From the NCBI GenBank assembly GCA_036275915.1, contig DASUCV010000004.1:1-64000 (forward strand): a stretch of DNA of 64,000 bases. Direction: 5' to 3'. The notes under the pieces were generated by a model that saw only the letters and a program-made list of their open reading frames with translations, was not told where the DNA came from and did no database searches. Made by a program: the position numbers and the translations under genes. Positions 32,274-41,455 of the stretch are shown here, piece after piece. Positions within the stretch are counted from its first letter, which is position 1; each line of letters starts with the position of its first letter. This stretch comes from Candidatus Polarisedimenticolaceae bacterium. Its GTDB lineage: Bacteria > Acidobacteriota > Polarisedimenticolia > Polarisedimenticolales > DASRJG01.

Positions 32274-33318
32274 AGACGACGCGGCCGTCGCCCGGAACGA
32301 TGCGGCCGATGCGGTGGTGGGCTTCCCCGAGGCCGTCGAGGTGACGCTCGAACGCCTCGGCGCTCCCCGGCGCGACGACGCAGACCATCCCGATCCCCAT
32401 GTTGAAGGTGCGAAGCATCTCGTCGTCGGCGACGCCGCCGAGACGTTGAAGGACTTCGAACACGGGGAGCGCCGGCCACGAGCCTCGCTCGATGCGGGCG
32501 GCGGTTCCTTCGGGGAGGATGCGCGGCAGGTTGTCGGTGAGGCCTCCGCCGGTGATGTGCGCGAACCCACGGACGAGACCGAGCACGCCGCGCAGTGCAG
32601 GAAGGTACGAGCGGTGCTCGGCCAAGAGCACCTCGGCGATCGTCCCCGTCAGGCCGTCGATGCGATCGCCCGGCTGCTTTCCGGCACGGTCGAAGACGAT
32701 CGCACGGGCGAGCGAGTAACCGTTCGTGTGGAGGCCCGCCGACGGAAGGCCGATCAGGAGATCGCCCTGCTCGATCGCTTTGCCGGTGATCGCCTTCGAC
32801 TTGTCGACCATGCCCACAATGAAGCCGGCGACGTCGTATTCGCCCTCGGCGTAGAAGCCCGGCATCTCCGCGGTCTCGCCGCCGAGGAGCGCGCAGCCGT
32901 TTTCCTTGCATCCTCTGGCGACGCCGGAGACGACGGCCTCCATGACCTCGGGCTTCAGGCGTCCGGTCGCGAGATAGTCGAGGAAGAAGAGCGGGATCGC
33001 GCCCTGCACGAGGATGTCGTTGACGCAGTGGTTGACGAGATCGCGACCCACCGTGTGATGGACGCCGGCCATGAACGCGACCTTGAGCTTGGTCCCCACG
33101 CCGTCGCAAGAGGCGACGAGGACCGGCTCCGCGAGCCCGGCGAGATCCGGCGCGAACATGCCGCCGAAGGCGCCGAGATCGGCGAGGACGCCCTTCGTGC
33201 GCGTCGCCTGCAGCGCGGCCTTGATCCGGCGGAGCCCTTCGTCCTGGGCGTCGATGTCGACACCGGAATCCTTGTAGCTGAGGCCCGAGGGCTTCTTCGG
33301 CTCGCTCATCGTCGTCAT
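32266..33318 (-). CDS. purM: Phosphoribosylformylglycinamidine cyclo-ligase
   Basis: 350 residues. SYKDSGVDIDAQDEG at the N-terminus, CDGVGTKLKVA, NDILVQGAIPLFFLDYLA and ALLGGETAEMPGFY are the AIR synthetase signatures. It closes the imidazole ring in purine synthesis. An ATG nine bases further in (33309) has a better-spaced AGG and is an alternative start. It is coupled to purN. Confidence 0.96.
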   Translation of the reverse strand: MTTMSEPKKPSGLSYKDSGVDIDAQDEGLRRIKAALQATRTKGVLADLGAFGGMFAPDLAGLAEPVLVASCDGVGTKLKVAFMAGVHHTVGRDLVNHCVNDILVQGAIPLFFLDYLATGRLKPEVMEAVVSGVARGCKENGCALLGGETAEMPGFYAEGEYDVAGFIVGMVDKSKAITGKAIEQGDLLIGLPSAGLHTNGYSLARAIVFDRAGKQPGDRIDGLTGTIAEVLLAEHRSYLPALRGVLGLVRGFAHITGGGLTDNLPRILPEGTAARIERGSWPALPVFEVLQRLGGVADDEMLRTFNMGIGMVCVVAPGSAEAFERHLDGLGEAHHRIGRIVPGDGRVVYA

Positions 33319-33370
33319 CCTACCGCCGGCGCGTGCAATTGATTCCGCCGCCGCGGTTGCGTTCCGGAAA

Positions 33371-34756
33371 CTAGCGCCGGGTCTTCTCGAAGAGGCGGAG
33401 CTGGCCCTCTCCCACGCGCGGCACCGGCACCGGGTGCTTGTCGGTCCAGCAGGCGGTGCAGTACTGGTCCTCGGTCCCGCCGATCGCGCGCATCAACCCT
33501 TCGAGGCTCAGGTAGCTGAGCGTGTCGGCGCCGACGAAACGCCGGATCTCCTCGACGGAGTGCTTGGCCGCGATGAGCTCTTCCGGCCGCGGCGTGTCGA
33601 TCCCGTAGTAGCACGGCCCGATCGTCGGCGGGCACGAGATGCGGAGGTGGACTTCCTTCGCGCCGGCGTCGCGGCACATCTGGACGATCTTCTTGCTCGT
33701 CGTCCCCCGCACCAGGCTGTCGTCGATGAGCGCGACGCGCTTGCCCGCGAGGATCTCGCGCACCGGGTTGAGCTTCACGCGGACGCCGAAGTTGCGGATC
33801 TGCTGGCTCGGCTCGATGAAAGTGCGACCGACGTAGTGGTTCCGGACGAGACCCATCTCGAAAGGAAGCTTTGCCTCCGCGGCGTATCCGAGCGCGGCAT
33901 AGGTGCCCGAATCGGGAACCGGGCTCACGAGGTCGACGGCGGCCGGATGCTCGCGCGCCAGCTCGGCCCCGAGGCGCTTCCTGACCGCCTGGACCGACTG
34001 ACCGAAGACCGAGCTGTCGGGCCGCGCGAAGTAGACGTGCTCGAACCCGCAGGGGGCGGGACGCACCGGGGCGAACGGCTTGAACGAGTGCACGCCCGCG
34101 ACGTCGATGACGACGACCTCGCCCCGCTCGATCTCGCGGACCACCTCGGCGCCCAGGAGGTCGAAGGCGCACGACTCGCTCGCGATGACCCACGCCCCGT
34201 CGACCCGGCCGATCGAGAGCGGCCGGAACCCCATCGGGTCGCGCACGGCGACGAGCCGCCCCGGAACGAGGAAGAGCAGCGAGTAGGCGCCGCTCACGTG
34301 CCGGATCGCCTCGACGATCGCGTCGACGACGTCGGCCGCGCGGGAGCGCGCGATGAGGTGGAGGAGGACCTCGGTGTCGGTCGTCGTCTGAAAGATCGCG
34401 CCGTCGGCCTCGAGATCGGCGCGGAGCAGCGCGCCGTCGACGAGGTTGCCGTTGTGCGCGACCGCGATCGGCCCCCGGTGGTGCTGGAGGAGGAACGGCT
34501 GCGCGTTGGCGGGGTTCGAGTCGCCCGCCGTCGAATAGCGGACGTGGCCGATGGCGAGGTTACCGGGAAGCTCGTCCAAGACCTCGCGCGAGAAGATCTC
34601 GGCGACATGGCCCATGCCGCCGCGCCGCGTCAGTCGCTGGCCCTCGGCGGTGACGATCCCCCCGGATTCCTGGCCGCGGTGCTGGAGCGCGTAGAGTCCC
34701 AGATAGGAGAGCTTGGCGGCTTCGGGATGCCCGAAGATGCCGACGATGCCGCACAC
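33371..34756 (-). CDS. purF: Amidophosphoribosyltransferase, 4Fe-4S type
   Basis: 461 residues, GTG start. MCGIVGIFG puts the glutaminase nucleophile at Cys2, so there is no propeptide. The PRPP loop is VALIDDSLVRGTTSKK. Cysteines at APCGFEHVYF, LRISCPP and QYCTACW match the positions that ligate the 4Fe-4S cluster in Bacillus-type PurF. It catalyses the first committed step of purine synthesis. Its own -10 box lies right after purB. Confidence 0.96.
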   Translation of the reverse strand: MCGIVGIFGHPEAAKLSYLGLYALQHRGQESGGIVTAEGQRLTRRGGMGHVAEIFSREVLDELPGNLAIGHVRYSTAGDSNPANAQPFLLQHHRGPIAVAHNGNLVDGALLRADLEADGAIFQTTTDTEVLLHLIARSRAADVVDAIVEAIRHVSGAYSLLFLVPGRLVAVRDPMGFRPLSIGRVDGAWVIASESCAFDLLGAEVVREIERGEVVVIDVAGVHSFKPFAPVRPAPCGFEHVYFARPDSSVFGQSVQAVRKRLGAELAREHPAAVDLVSPVPDSGTYAALGYAAEAKLPFEMGLVRNHYVGRTFIEPSQQIRNFGVRVKLNPVREILAGKRVALIDDSLVRGTTSKKIVQMCRDAGAKEVHLRISCPPTIGPCYYGIDTPRPEELIAAKHSVEEIRRFVGADTLSYLSLEGLMRAIGGTEDQYCTACWTDKHPVPVPRVGEGQLRLFEKTRR

Positions 34757-34801
34757 GTCTTGGGGGACCCTCGCGAGTTCGTTTGCGACCGCTACGGGAC
34801 G

Positions 34802-34807
34802 ATTGTA
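34802..34807 (-). promoter_or_regulatory. Extended -10 box of purF
   Basis: TTGCTACAAT on the minus strand (TACAAT at 34807-34802) lies in the 60-base space between purB and purF, giving a leader of roughly 40 bases. The ten bases match those before tyrS. A TTGACG seen slightly upstream is only 7 bases away and cannot be the -35. Confidence 0.45.
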
Positions 34808-34816
34808 GCAACCGCG

Positions 34817-36115
34817 TCAATCGGCCTGAAACGCCCGCGTGTAGATCGCGTCGACGTGCGCGAGCGTCCGCTCCGGATCGAACAGCGCGGCGAGCGCTTT
34901 CGCGTCGAGAACGGCGAGCACCTCGGGATCGGCGGCGAGCAGATCGTGGAGCGTTCCTTCCCCCGCCCATACCTGCATCGCGTTCCGCTGCACGACGGCG
35001 TAGGCCGCTTCCCGCGACATTCCCGCCTTCGCGAGCGCCAAGAGCACCGCCTGCGAGAAGATGAGCCCCTTCATCCGCGCCATGTTCTCCGCCATCCGCT
35101 CCGGGTAGACGAGGAGGCCGTCCAGGATCCCGGTCATGCGGTGGAGCATGTAGTGGCAGAGCGTCGTCGCGTCCGGGAGGATCACCCGCTCGACCGACGA
35201 ATGCGAGATGTCGCGCTCGTGCCAGAGCGGGATGTCCTCGAGCGCGGCCTGCACGTGCGAGCGGACGATCCGTGCGAGGCCCGAGACGTTCTCGCAGCCG
35301 ATCGGATTCCTCTTGTGGGGCATCGCCGACGACCCCTTCTGGCCCTTCGCGAACGGCTCCTCGACCTCGCGGACGTCGGTCCGCTGGAGGTGCCGGATCT
35401 CGGTCGCGATCCGGTCGAGGGAGGACGCGAGGATCCCGAGCGTCGCGACGAGCGCCGCATGGCGGTCTCGGGGCACGACCTGGGTCGCGAGCGTCTCCGG
35501 GGCGAGGCCGAGCGACGCCATGACCTCCGCTTCGATCCCGGGATCGAGGTGCGCGTAGGTCCCGACCGCTCCCGAGAGCTTCCCGACACCGATCTCCCCC
35601 TTCGCCTGGGCCAGGCGTGCGCGGTTCCGCTTCGCCTCGAGGTACCAGCCGAGGAACTTGAGCCCGAGCGTGTACGGCTCGGCGTGGATCCCGTGCGTCC
35701 GGCCGACCATGACCGTGCGCTTGTGCTCCTTCGCACGCCGCTCGAGAACGCGAAGCAGGCCGTCGTGCGCTTCCAGGATGAGATCGCATGCCTGGACGAG
35801 GAGGAGCGCCTGCGCCGTGTCCACAACGTCCGACGACGTGAGGCCGTAGTGCACGTGCCGCCCCGCGGGACCGATCTTCTCGGCGACGCTCGTGACGAAG
35901 GCGATGACGTCGTGCTTGACCTCGGCCTCGATCGCGGCGATCCGCGCGACGTCGAACGCGGCCTTCTCGCGGATCGCGGCGAGGTCGTCCGGCGGCACGA
36001 GGCCGCGCTTCGCGAGAGCCTCGGTCGCCGCCATCTCGACCCGGAGCCACGCGCGGTACTTCGCCTCGTCGCTCCAGAGCTCCTCCATCTCGGGCCGTGT
36101 GTAGCGGGCAATCAT
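34817..36115 (-). CDS. purB: Adenylosuccinate lyase
   Basis: 432 residues. The fumarase/aspartase superfamily signature GSSAMPHKRNPIGCEN is complete, with the catalytic histidine region GRTHGIHAEPYTLG and TSSDVVDTAQALL. It acts twice, on SAICAR and on adenylosuccinate. It starts eight bases after the MBL hydrolase stop and is followed by purF. Confidence 0.96.
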   Translation of the reverse strand: MIARYTRPEMEELWSDEAKYRAWLRVEMAATEALAKRGLVPPDDLAAIREKAAFDVARIAAIEAEVKHDVIAFVTSVAEKIGPAGRHVHYGLTSSDVVDTAQALLLVQACDLILEAHDGLLRVLERRAKEHKRTVMVGRTHGIHAEPYTLGLKFLGWYLEAKRNRARLAQAKGEIGVGKLSGAVGTYAHLDPGIEAEVMASLGLAPETLATQVVPRDRHAALVATLGILASSLDRIATEIRHLQRTDVREVEEPFAKGQKGSSAMPHKRNPIGCENVSGLARIVRSHVQAALEDIPLWHERDISHSSVERVILPDATTLCHYMLHRMTGILDGLLVYPERMAENMARMKGLIFSQAVLLALAKAGMSREAAYAVVQRNAMQVWAGEGTLHDLLAADPEVLAVLDAKALAALFDPERTLAHVDAIYTRAFQAD

Positions 36116-36123
36116 CGCGGTCT

Positions 36124-36900
36124 TTAGACCTCCACCGCCGGCGTCGGTGCGGAGCGAAGGGCGACGCGCATCGCGACGCGGCGGCGGCCGGCGCGGTCGA
36201 GCGCGTTCGCGACCGCGGCCCGTGCGAGGGCGGCCGTGTTGTTCTTGTCCGAAAGGTGGGCGAGGACCACCGCCTGGGTCTCGTCGTCGGCGACGGCGGC
36301 GACGAGCGTCGCCGCCTCGTCGTTCGACAGGTGCCCGAGCCGCCCGCCGATGCGCTGCTTGAGCGCCCACGGGTACGACCCCTTGAGGAGCATGGCGTCG
36401 TCGTGGTTCGCCTCGACGAGGAGGACGTGGCAGCCCCGGAGACGCTGCTGGACGAGGGTCGTCATGTGGCCGATGTCGGTGACGATCCCCACCCGGATCC
36501 CCTCGGCCCGCAGGACGAACCCGACGGGATTCACCGCGTCGTGCGGGACGGAGAACGGCGTCACCTCGATCCCTGCGGTCTCGAAGGCGGAGCCGGGCGT
36601 GAAGGCGTGCCAGGCGGGTAGGTGGTGCGGCGCGAGGTTCAGTGCGTCCAGGACCTCCGGCGTCGTGAACACCGGCACGCGGTGGCGCGTCGCGAAGCGG
36701 AAGAGCCCGCGCGCGTGGTCGTGGTGCTCGTGCGAGAGCAGGATCGCGTCCAGGCGCTCGGCGGCCTGGCCGGCCGCTGCGAGGCGGAGGGCGAGATCGC
36801 GGGCCGAGAGCCCGGCGTCGACGAGGACCGTCCGCTCGCCGAAAGCGATGAGCGTCGCGTTGCCCGATGATCCGCTCCCCAGGGGGACGACACGGACCAT
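36124..36900 (-). CDS. MBL-fold metallohydrolase (YycJ/WalJ-like)
   Basis: 258 residues. N-terminal PLGSGSSGNATLI and metal motif LLSHEHHDHARGL are those of the YycJ/WalJ subgroup, as are ANHDDAMLLKGSYPW and HLSNDEA. Related proteins act as exonucleases in mismatch repair or affect wall regulation; which applies here is not decidable. ATG shares a base with the dut stop (TGATG). Confidence 0.85.
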   Translation of the reverse strand: MVRVVPLGSGSSGNATLIAFGERTVLVDAGLSARDLALRLAAAGQAAERLDAILLSHEHHDHARGLFRFATRHRVPVFTTPEVLDALNLAPHHLPAWHAFTPGSAFETAGIEVTPFSVPHDAVNPVGFVLRAEGIRVGIVTDIGHMTTLVQQRLRGCHVLLVEANHDDAMLLKGSYPWALKQRIGGRLGHLSNDEAATLVAAVADDETQAVVLAHLSDKNNTAALARAAVANALDRAGRRRVAMRVALRSAPTPAVEV

Positions 36901-37358
36901 CACGTCGTCCCGGTGTGGCCGAAGCCCCCGGCGCCGCGCGCGCTCTCGGGCAACGCGTCGACGGCGACGAGGCGGACGGTCGGTAGCCGGTGGATGACGA
37001 GCTGCGCGATCCGCTCGCCCCGGCTCACGGTGAACGGCGCGTCCCCATGGTTGACCACGATGACACCGATCTCGCCGCGGTAGTCGGCGTCGATCGTCCC
37101 CGGCGTGTTGAGGAGCGTGACGCCCGCCTTGAGCGCGAGCCCGCTCCGGGGGCGGACCTGTCCCTCGAATCCGGGCGGCAGCGCGACCGCGATCCCCGTC
37201 GGAACGAGCGCGCGCCCCCCCGGCGCGATCGTGACCGCGCCGTCGACGCACGCCCGAAGGTCGAAGCCGGCGGCATGGCCGCTCGCACGGGCGGGAAGCG
37301 GCAGGTCGCGTCCGTGCGGAAGGAGCAGGACGCCGACCTCCGCCGCCTCGTCGGTCAA
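36900..37358 (-). CDS. dut: Deoxyuridine triphosphatase
   Basis: 152 residues, TTG start within TTGA at the M16 peptidase stop. All five trimeric dUTPase motifs are visible: [39 protein letters not shown], and [11 protein letters not shown] (usual end GGFGSTG). It hydrolyses dUTP to dUMP. Confidence 0.96.
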   Translation of the reverse strand: MTDEAAEVGVLLLPHGRDLPLPARASGHAAGFDLRACVDGAVTIAPGGRALVPTGIAVALPPGFEGQVRPRSGLALKAGVTLLNTPGTIDADYRGEIGVIVVNHGDAPFTVSRGERIAQLVIHRLPTVRLVAVDALPESARGAGGFGHTGTT

Positions 37359-38629
37359 AGGGCGAACCCTGTGCGCGCCGCGGCGAGCCGCTTCGTCTTT
37401 CCCACGACCGCGAGGGCGGGTGCGCCAGGGCGCAGGACATCCTTCGCCGCGCGGTGAACCTCGGCGAGCGTCACCTTCTCGAGGCGCGCGAGCGTCTCCC
37501 CCATCGGGAACGTGCGGCCGTGGTAGAGGTACTGCCGCGCGAGGTTCGACATGCGGCTCGAGGTCGACTCGAGCGAGAGCATGAGACTGCCCTTGAGGTG
37601 CTCCTTGGCGACCTCGACTTCGTGCGCGTCCGGCCCGCGCTCGCGCAGGTCGCGCAGCTCGTTCCGCACCACGTCCAGGACCTCGTCGGCCTTCTCGGGG
37701 CTCGTCCCCGCGTAGATCATGAGGATTCCGGCGTCGCGGAAGGCGTTGACCGCCGAGTAGACGCTGTACGCGAGGCCGCGCTCCTCGCGGATCTTCTGGA
37801 ACAGGCGCGACGACATCGTCCCGCCGAGGAGAGCGTTCATGACGAAGAGCGGATAACGCCGCTCGTAGCCTTCGGGGAACGCCGGGACGCCGAGGAGGAG
37901 GTGGAGCTGCTCGAGCTCTTTCTTGGTCCTCGTGACGACCCCGCCGCGCGCCCGCGGGGGCGGCATCTTGCCGTCCTTCCCGCTTCCTCGCGGCATACGC
38001 CCGAACGCCTTCTTGATGAGCCGCCCCAGCCCCTTGTGCTCGAGGTTCCCGGCGGCGACGATCATGAGGTTCTCGGGCACGTAGACGGTCTGGAAGAAGC
38101 GCAGGAGGCGCGCGCGGCTCAGGCCGCGCACGGTGTCCTCGGTCCCCTGGATCGGCCGCCCGAGGGCGTGCCCCGGATAGAAGTGGGTCGAGAAGAGGTC
38201 GTAGATCAGCTCCTCGGGAGAATCCTCGACCATCCGGATCTCCTCGACGATGACCTTGCGCTCGCGCTCGAGCTCGTCGTCGTCGAAGCGGGGCCTGAGC
38301 ACGATGTCGGCCAGGAGATCGACCGCCTCCGCGAGGTTCGTGTCGAGAACCTTCGCGTAGAAGCAGGTGTACTCCTTCGACGTGAAGGCGTCCATCTGGC
38401 CGCCGATCGAGTCGACCGCGAGCGCGATCTCGCGCGCCGTCCGGTTCTCCGTTCCCTTGAAGACGAGGTGCTCGATGAAGTGCGACGCGCCGTTCAGCGA
38501 CACCGGCTCGTGACGGCTCCCGCGCTTCAGCCAGATGCCGAGGGTGACCGACCGCACGTGCGGCATGCGCTCGGAGAGCAGGGTGATGCCGTTCGGCAGC
38601 GTTTCCTTGCGGATCGTCCCACGGGTCAT
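37355..38629 (-). CDS. M16 family zinc peptidase
   Basis: 424 residues. The inverted zinc motif HFIEH (His50, Glu53, His54) is in [15 protein letters not shown], and the distal glutamate lies in [15 protein letters not shown]. The C-terminal half has the R/Y pair region [18 protein letters not shown]. No signal peptide is seen, so it is probably cytosolic, like the YmxG/PqqL-small group. It is preceded by a TATACT box. Confidence 0.92.
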   Translation of the reverse strand: MTRGTIRKETLPNGITLLSERMPHVRSVTLGIWLKRGSRHEPVSLNGASHFIEHLVFKGTENRTAREIALAVDSIGGQMDAFTSKEYTCFYAKVLDTNLAEAVDLLADIVLRPRFDDDELERERKVIVEEIRMVEDSPEELIYDLFSTHFYPGHALGRPIQGTEDTVRGLSRARLLRFFQTVYVPENLMIVAAGNLEHKGLGRLIKKAFGRMPRGSGKDGKMPPPRARGGVVTRTKKELEQLHLLLGVPAFPEGYERRYPLFVMNALLGGTMSSRLFQKIREERGLAYSVYSAVNAFRDAGILMIYAGTSPEKADEVLDVVRNELRDLRERGPDAHEVEVAKEHLKGSLMLSLESTSSRMSNLARQYLYHGRTFPMGETLARLEKVTLAEVHRAAKDVLRPGAPALAVVGKTKRLAAARTGFAL

Positions 38630-38681
38630 CGGTGCCGGCCTCGCAAGGCACCGCGCGAGCGCGCGGCGTGAAAGGGCGGCG

Positions 38682-38687
38682 AGTATA
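38682..38687 (-). promoter_or_regulatory. Candidate -10 box before the M16 peptidase gene
   Basis: TATACT on the minus strand lies directly after the stop of the pseudopilin-like gene and about 50 bases before the peptidase ATG. It would let the M16-dut-MBL-pur genes be expressed apart from the secretion operon. No good -35 is seen. Confidence 0.4.
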
Positions 38688-39425
38688 TCAGCGGGGTGGG
38701 AAGCTCGCGCTGCCTCCCTGCTGCTGGCCGAGGTTCTGACCGTTGTTGCTCGGGTTCGGAGCTCCCGTTTGACCCGGATTCGGCGCCTGGCCCGGCGCCG
38801 GCGTCGTCTGCTGGTCGAAGATCGAGAAGACCCAGTCCTTGTACTGGTCCTTGTCGCGGTAGCGGCGGAAGGGCATGTCGGTCGAGCGGGTCTTGACGCC
38901 GGCGATCGGGAGGCCGGTGACGTCCGACGTGCCGTCGTCGTGGTGAATGATGTCGGGGATGCCGCCCGAGTTCTGATTCGGCAGCTGCGTACCCGCGAGC
39001 GGCGAGCCGAGCGACTGGCCGCCGCCGAACGGCGTCTGCGCGGTCGTCGTCGGGTTGCTCCCGTCCGGGGGAGGCGCCGCCGACGGGTCGAACAGCCCAC
39101 CGCCCGGTGCGGCGTAGAGGAGCTGCCACTTCCCGCCCTTGACGAGCGGATCCTTCCAGAGGTGGCGGATGAAGTACTGGCCCTTCGTTCCCGGCTCGCG
39201 GAGGTCCTTGAGCTCGTTCGGGAGCTTGCCCTGGTCCTTCTGGTAGCGGCGCAGGGCGCGGACGATGTCCTGCGCGCGGAACATCATCTCGGCCTCGTTG
39301 TCGCGCCTCACGACGTCGGCCCACTTCTGCACGGCGACGGCGGAGAGGATCATCATGATGGCGAGCCCCGCCATGAGCGCGACCATGAGCGCGCCTCGCT
39401 CCTTGCGCCGCCGGGGCATCGCCAC
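38688..39425 (-). CDS. Pseudopilin-like protein with Pro/Gly/Gln-rich tail
   Basis: 245 residues. A basic N-terminus MPRRRKERGA leads into a hydrophobic helix like a prepilin, but the usual GFTLIE is GALMVAL, so Glu5 is missing. The region NEAEMMFRAQDIVRALRRYQKDQGKLPNELKDL resembles GspG-type pseudopilins. The last 60 residues are low-complexity Pro/Gln/Asn/Gly. It is the last gene of the secretion operon. It may be a minor pseudopilin. Confidence 0.7.
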   Translation of the reverse strand: MAMPRRRKERGALMVALMAGLAIMMILSAVAVQKWADVVRRDNEAEMMFRAQDIVRALRRYQKDQGKLPNELKDLREPGTKGQYFIRHLWKDPLVKGGKWQLLYAAPGGGLFDPSAAPPPDGSNPTTTAQTPFGGGQSLGSPLAGTQLPNQNSGGIPDIIHHDDGTSDVTGLPIAGVKTRSTDMPFRRYRDKDQYKDWVFSIFDQQTTPAPGQAPNPGQTGAPNPSNNGQNLGQQQGGSASFPPR

Positions 39426-39429
39426 CTCT

Positions 39430-40554
39430 CTAGCCTCCGGCCTGAGGCGTCACCAGCAGCTGGATCGTCGCCGGGGTCGACTGCTTCACACACTGGTACT
39501 GGCCGTTGACGATCTGGCCGTTCCCGCGGTCGGTTACGACGAGCGTGACGGTGTAGGTGCGCTGTACGCCGTCGACGAGGTACGAGCAGACCGCGCGCGC
39601 CGGAGGAACCACCTGAGGAATGGAGCCGTTACCGCAGTTCCAGGTGTAGGTATCGATCGGCGTCTCGGCATCGGTCGAGAGGCTGCCGTCGAGCTGGACC
39701 GTGGCGAGGCTCCCGGCGCCGCCAATGATCTGCTGGGTCGCGGGGCCGGCGATCACGGCGGTCGGCGCGGTGTTGGCGCACCCCGTGATCGTGTAGTTGA
39801 TCGTCTGCTGCGCGCGGTAGGCGACCGGCTGGCCGGCCGCGAAGGTCGCGGGGGCGGTCGGATCGTCGGTGGCCAGGAGCGTCACCGTCAGGCCCTGGGC
39901 GTTCTGGAACGCGGTGATCGCGTCGTTCGGAATCGAGACCCCCGAGACGCCCGGCCCCTCCGCGATGATCGGGTTCGGTTTCCCGACGTCCGGATTCGTC
40001 GACGTGATGACCCACTTGTACATCGTGATGAACTGTCCCGTGTCGGGGTCGGACGAACCCGAGCCGTCGAACACCACCGCGCCGCCCGACGCCTGCGTGT
40101 TCTGCGGGGACGCCACGATGAGCACCGACGGCGGGCGATTCCCCGCGACGGCCGTCTTCGTCACCGTGGCGGTGCCGGAGATCGATGCGGAGGTCGCCGT
40201 CACCGTGATCGACGCCGGGTCGTTGGCGCCGACCGTGAGCACGTCGGTGGCGATGCCTGCGCCGCTCGTCTTCACGCCGTGGGCGCCCGACGACAGGGAG
40301 CCGCCGTTGGCCGAGAAGTAGACGGTGATCCCCTGCTGGGGAACCGAGTTGCCGTCCAGCACCGTCGCCAGCAGCGTCGACGTCCCCTCGTTGATGTTGT
40401 TCGCGGGGTCGATGACCACCGCCCCGGGCTGCGCGATGAGCGTGATCTTGAAATCCTTGCCGGCGCTCAGCGGCGAATTCTCGCACCCCGGCAGGACGAT
40501 CGCCGCCGCCGCGAGCGCCGCCGCCGCGATCCAGGCTGCTCTCCTCGTCGTCAT
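39430..40554 (-). CDS. Ig/PKD-domain lipoprotein
   Basis: 374 residues from the ATG at 40554, chosen because GAGGAG stands six bases ahead. Lipobox VLPGC near residue 25. An Ig-like (big-1 type) domain comes first (about 40-135, QQGITVYFSANGGSLSSG), then two PKD-like regions (PPSVLIVASP ... FDGSGSSDPDTGQ and PTAVIAGPA ... LDGSLSTDAETPID). It probably sits on the outer membrane and may be a substrate or adhesin of the nearby machine. Confidence 0.8.
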   Translation of the reverse strand: MTTRRAAWIAAAALAAAAIVLPGCENSPLSAGKDFKITLIAQPGAVVIDPANNINEGTSTLLATVLDGNSVPQQGITVYFSANGGSLSSGAHGVKTSGAGIATDVLTVGANDPASITVTATSASISGTATVTKTAVAGNRPPSVLIVASPQNTQASGGAVVFDGSGSSDPDTGQFITMYKWVITSTNPDVGKPNPIIAEGPGVSGVSIPNDAITAFQNAQGLTVTLLATDDPTAPATFAAGQPVAYRAQQTINYTITGCANTAPTAVIAGPATQQIIGGAGSLATVQLDGSLSTDAETPIDTYTWNCGNGSIPQVVPPARAVCSYLVDGVQRTYTVTLVVTDRGNGQIVNGQYQCVKQSTPATIQLLVTPQAGG

Positions 40555-40564
40555 CGCACTCTCC

Positions 40565-40981
40565 TCAGAATTCGGCATACGAGCGTCCGTCGAGGGCGGT
40601 CCCCTCGGCCCCGCTCTTGACGTTCGCGATCCCCGGCTCCTGCGAAATGTCCTCTTGCGAGTCGATCTCGGCCTGCTCGGTCTGCCAGGTGTCCGAGCTG
40701 TCCGTGAACGGGTCCCGCGGGATGACCGCGAGGTAGTGGTCGTCCACGAGCGCCTGGAGGCCGTCCGGATACTTCCCCTTGTCGGCGAAGTACTGGTTGA
40801 TGAGGGTCCGCATCGTGTAGAGGTCCTGCTGGAGGGCCGCCTCCTTCGCTTTCACGATGCTCCTCCGATAGTTCGCCACGGCGACCGTCGAGAGGATCCC
40901 GATGATCGCGCAGACGACGATGAGCTCGATGAGCGTGAAGCCGCGCTCACCCGAGCGCCTCCGGGACCTACCAATCCGCAT
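40565..40981 (-). CDS. GspG-like type II pseudopilin
   Basis: 138 residues. Prepilin site GERG|FTLIELIV with Glu5 present and a hydrophobic helix of about 20 residues. The C-terminus ends SGAEGTALDGRSYAEF. It overlaps the preceding pseudopilin gene by 14 bases. A prepilin peptidase should process it; that gene is not in the window. Confidence 0.88.
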   Translation of the reverse strand: MRIGRSRRRSGERGFTLIELIVVCAIIGILSTVAVANYRRSIVKAKEAALQQDLYTMRTLINQYFADKGKYPDGLQALVDDHYLAVIPRDPFTDSSDTWQTEQAEIDSQEDISQEPGIANVKSGAEGTALDGRSYAEF

Positions 40982-41447
40982 ACTTCGTCCCGTCCAGAGC
41001 TTTGGCCTCGCTCTTCGAATGTACGTCGAAGATGTTCATCCCGTCGGTCGCCAAGGAATCCGGGCGATCCTTGTTCGAGCGGGTCCCCCAGTCGGATTTT
41101 CCGGTGATCGGGTCGAGCGGCAGGCGGCGCAGATACTTGATTTTCGTCCCCGCCGCGTCGCCGATGTCGTAACCCTGGTAGAGCCAGTCGAGCTTTTCCG
41201 GGTAGCCGTCTTCGTTGGTGGCGTTGATCTTGGTCCCTCGCATGCCGGGGTTGTGCTCGACGTCCCACTGGAACCGGTCGATCGCGGAGCGGATGTCGCG
41301 AAGCGCCCGCCTGAGCTCGAGCTCCTTCCGGCGTTTGACCCACGTGTTCGCCACCGGCACCGCGACGCTCGCGAGAATGATGATGATCGCCGAGCAGCAG
41401 ACGAGCTCGATCAAGGTCAGGCCCCGCTCCCCGCTCCTCGTCATCAT
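40968..41447 (-). CDS. GspG-like type II pseudopilin, paralogue
   Basis: 159 residues. Cleavage site GERG|LTLIELVC with Glu5 present. The C-terminus ends SEAKALDGTKYADW, closely like the neighbouring pseudopilin (ALDG-x-x-YA-acidic-aromatic). Two successive ATG codons are possible (41447 or 41444). It follows the secretin by eight bases. Confidence 0.88.
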   Translation of the reverse strand: MMTRSGERGLTLIELVCCSAIIIILASVAVPVANTWVKRRKELELRRALRDIRSAIDRFQWDVEHNPGMRGTKINATNEDGYPEKLDWLYQGYDIGDAAGTKIKYLRRLPLDPITGKSDWGTRSNKDRPDSLATDGMNIFDVHSKSEAKALDGTKYADW

Positions 41448-41455
41448 CGCGGCTC

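Noticed and set aside
34808-34820. TTGACG upstream of TACAAT as a -35/-10 pair for purF
   Set aside because: The spacer is only seven bases, too short for a sigma-70 promoter.
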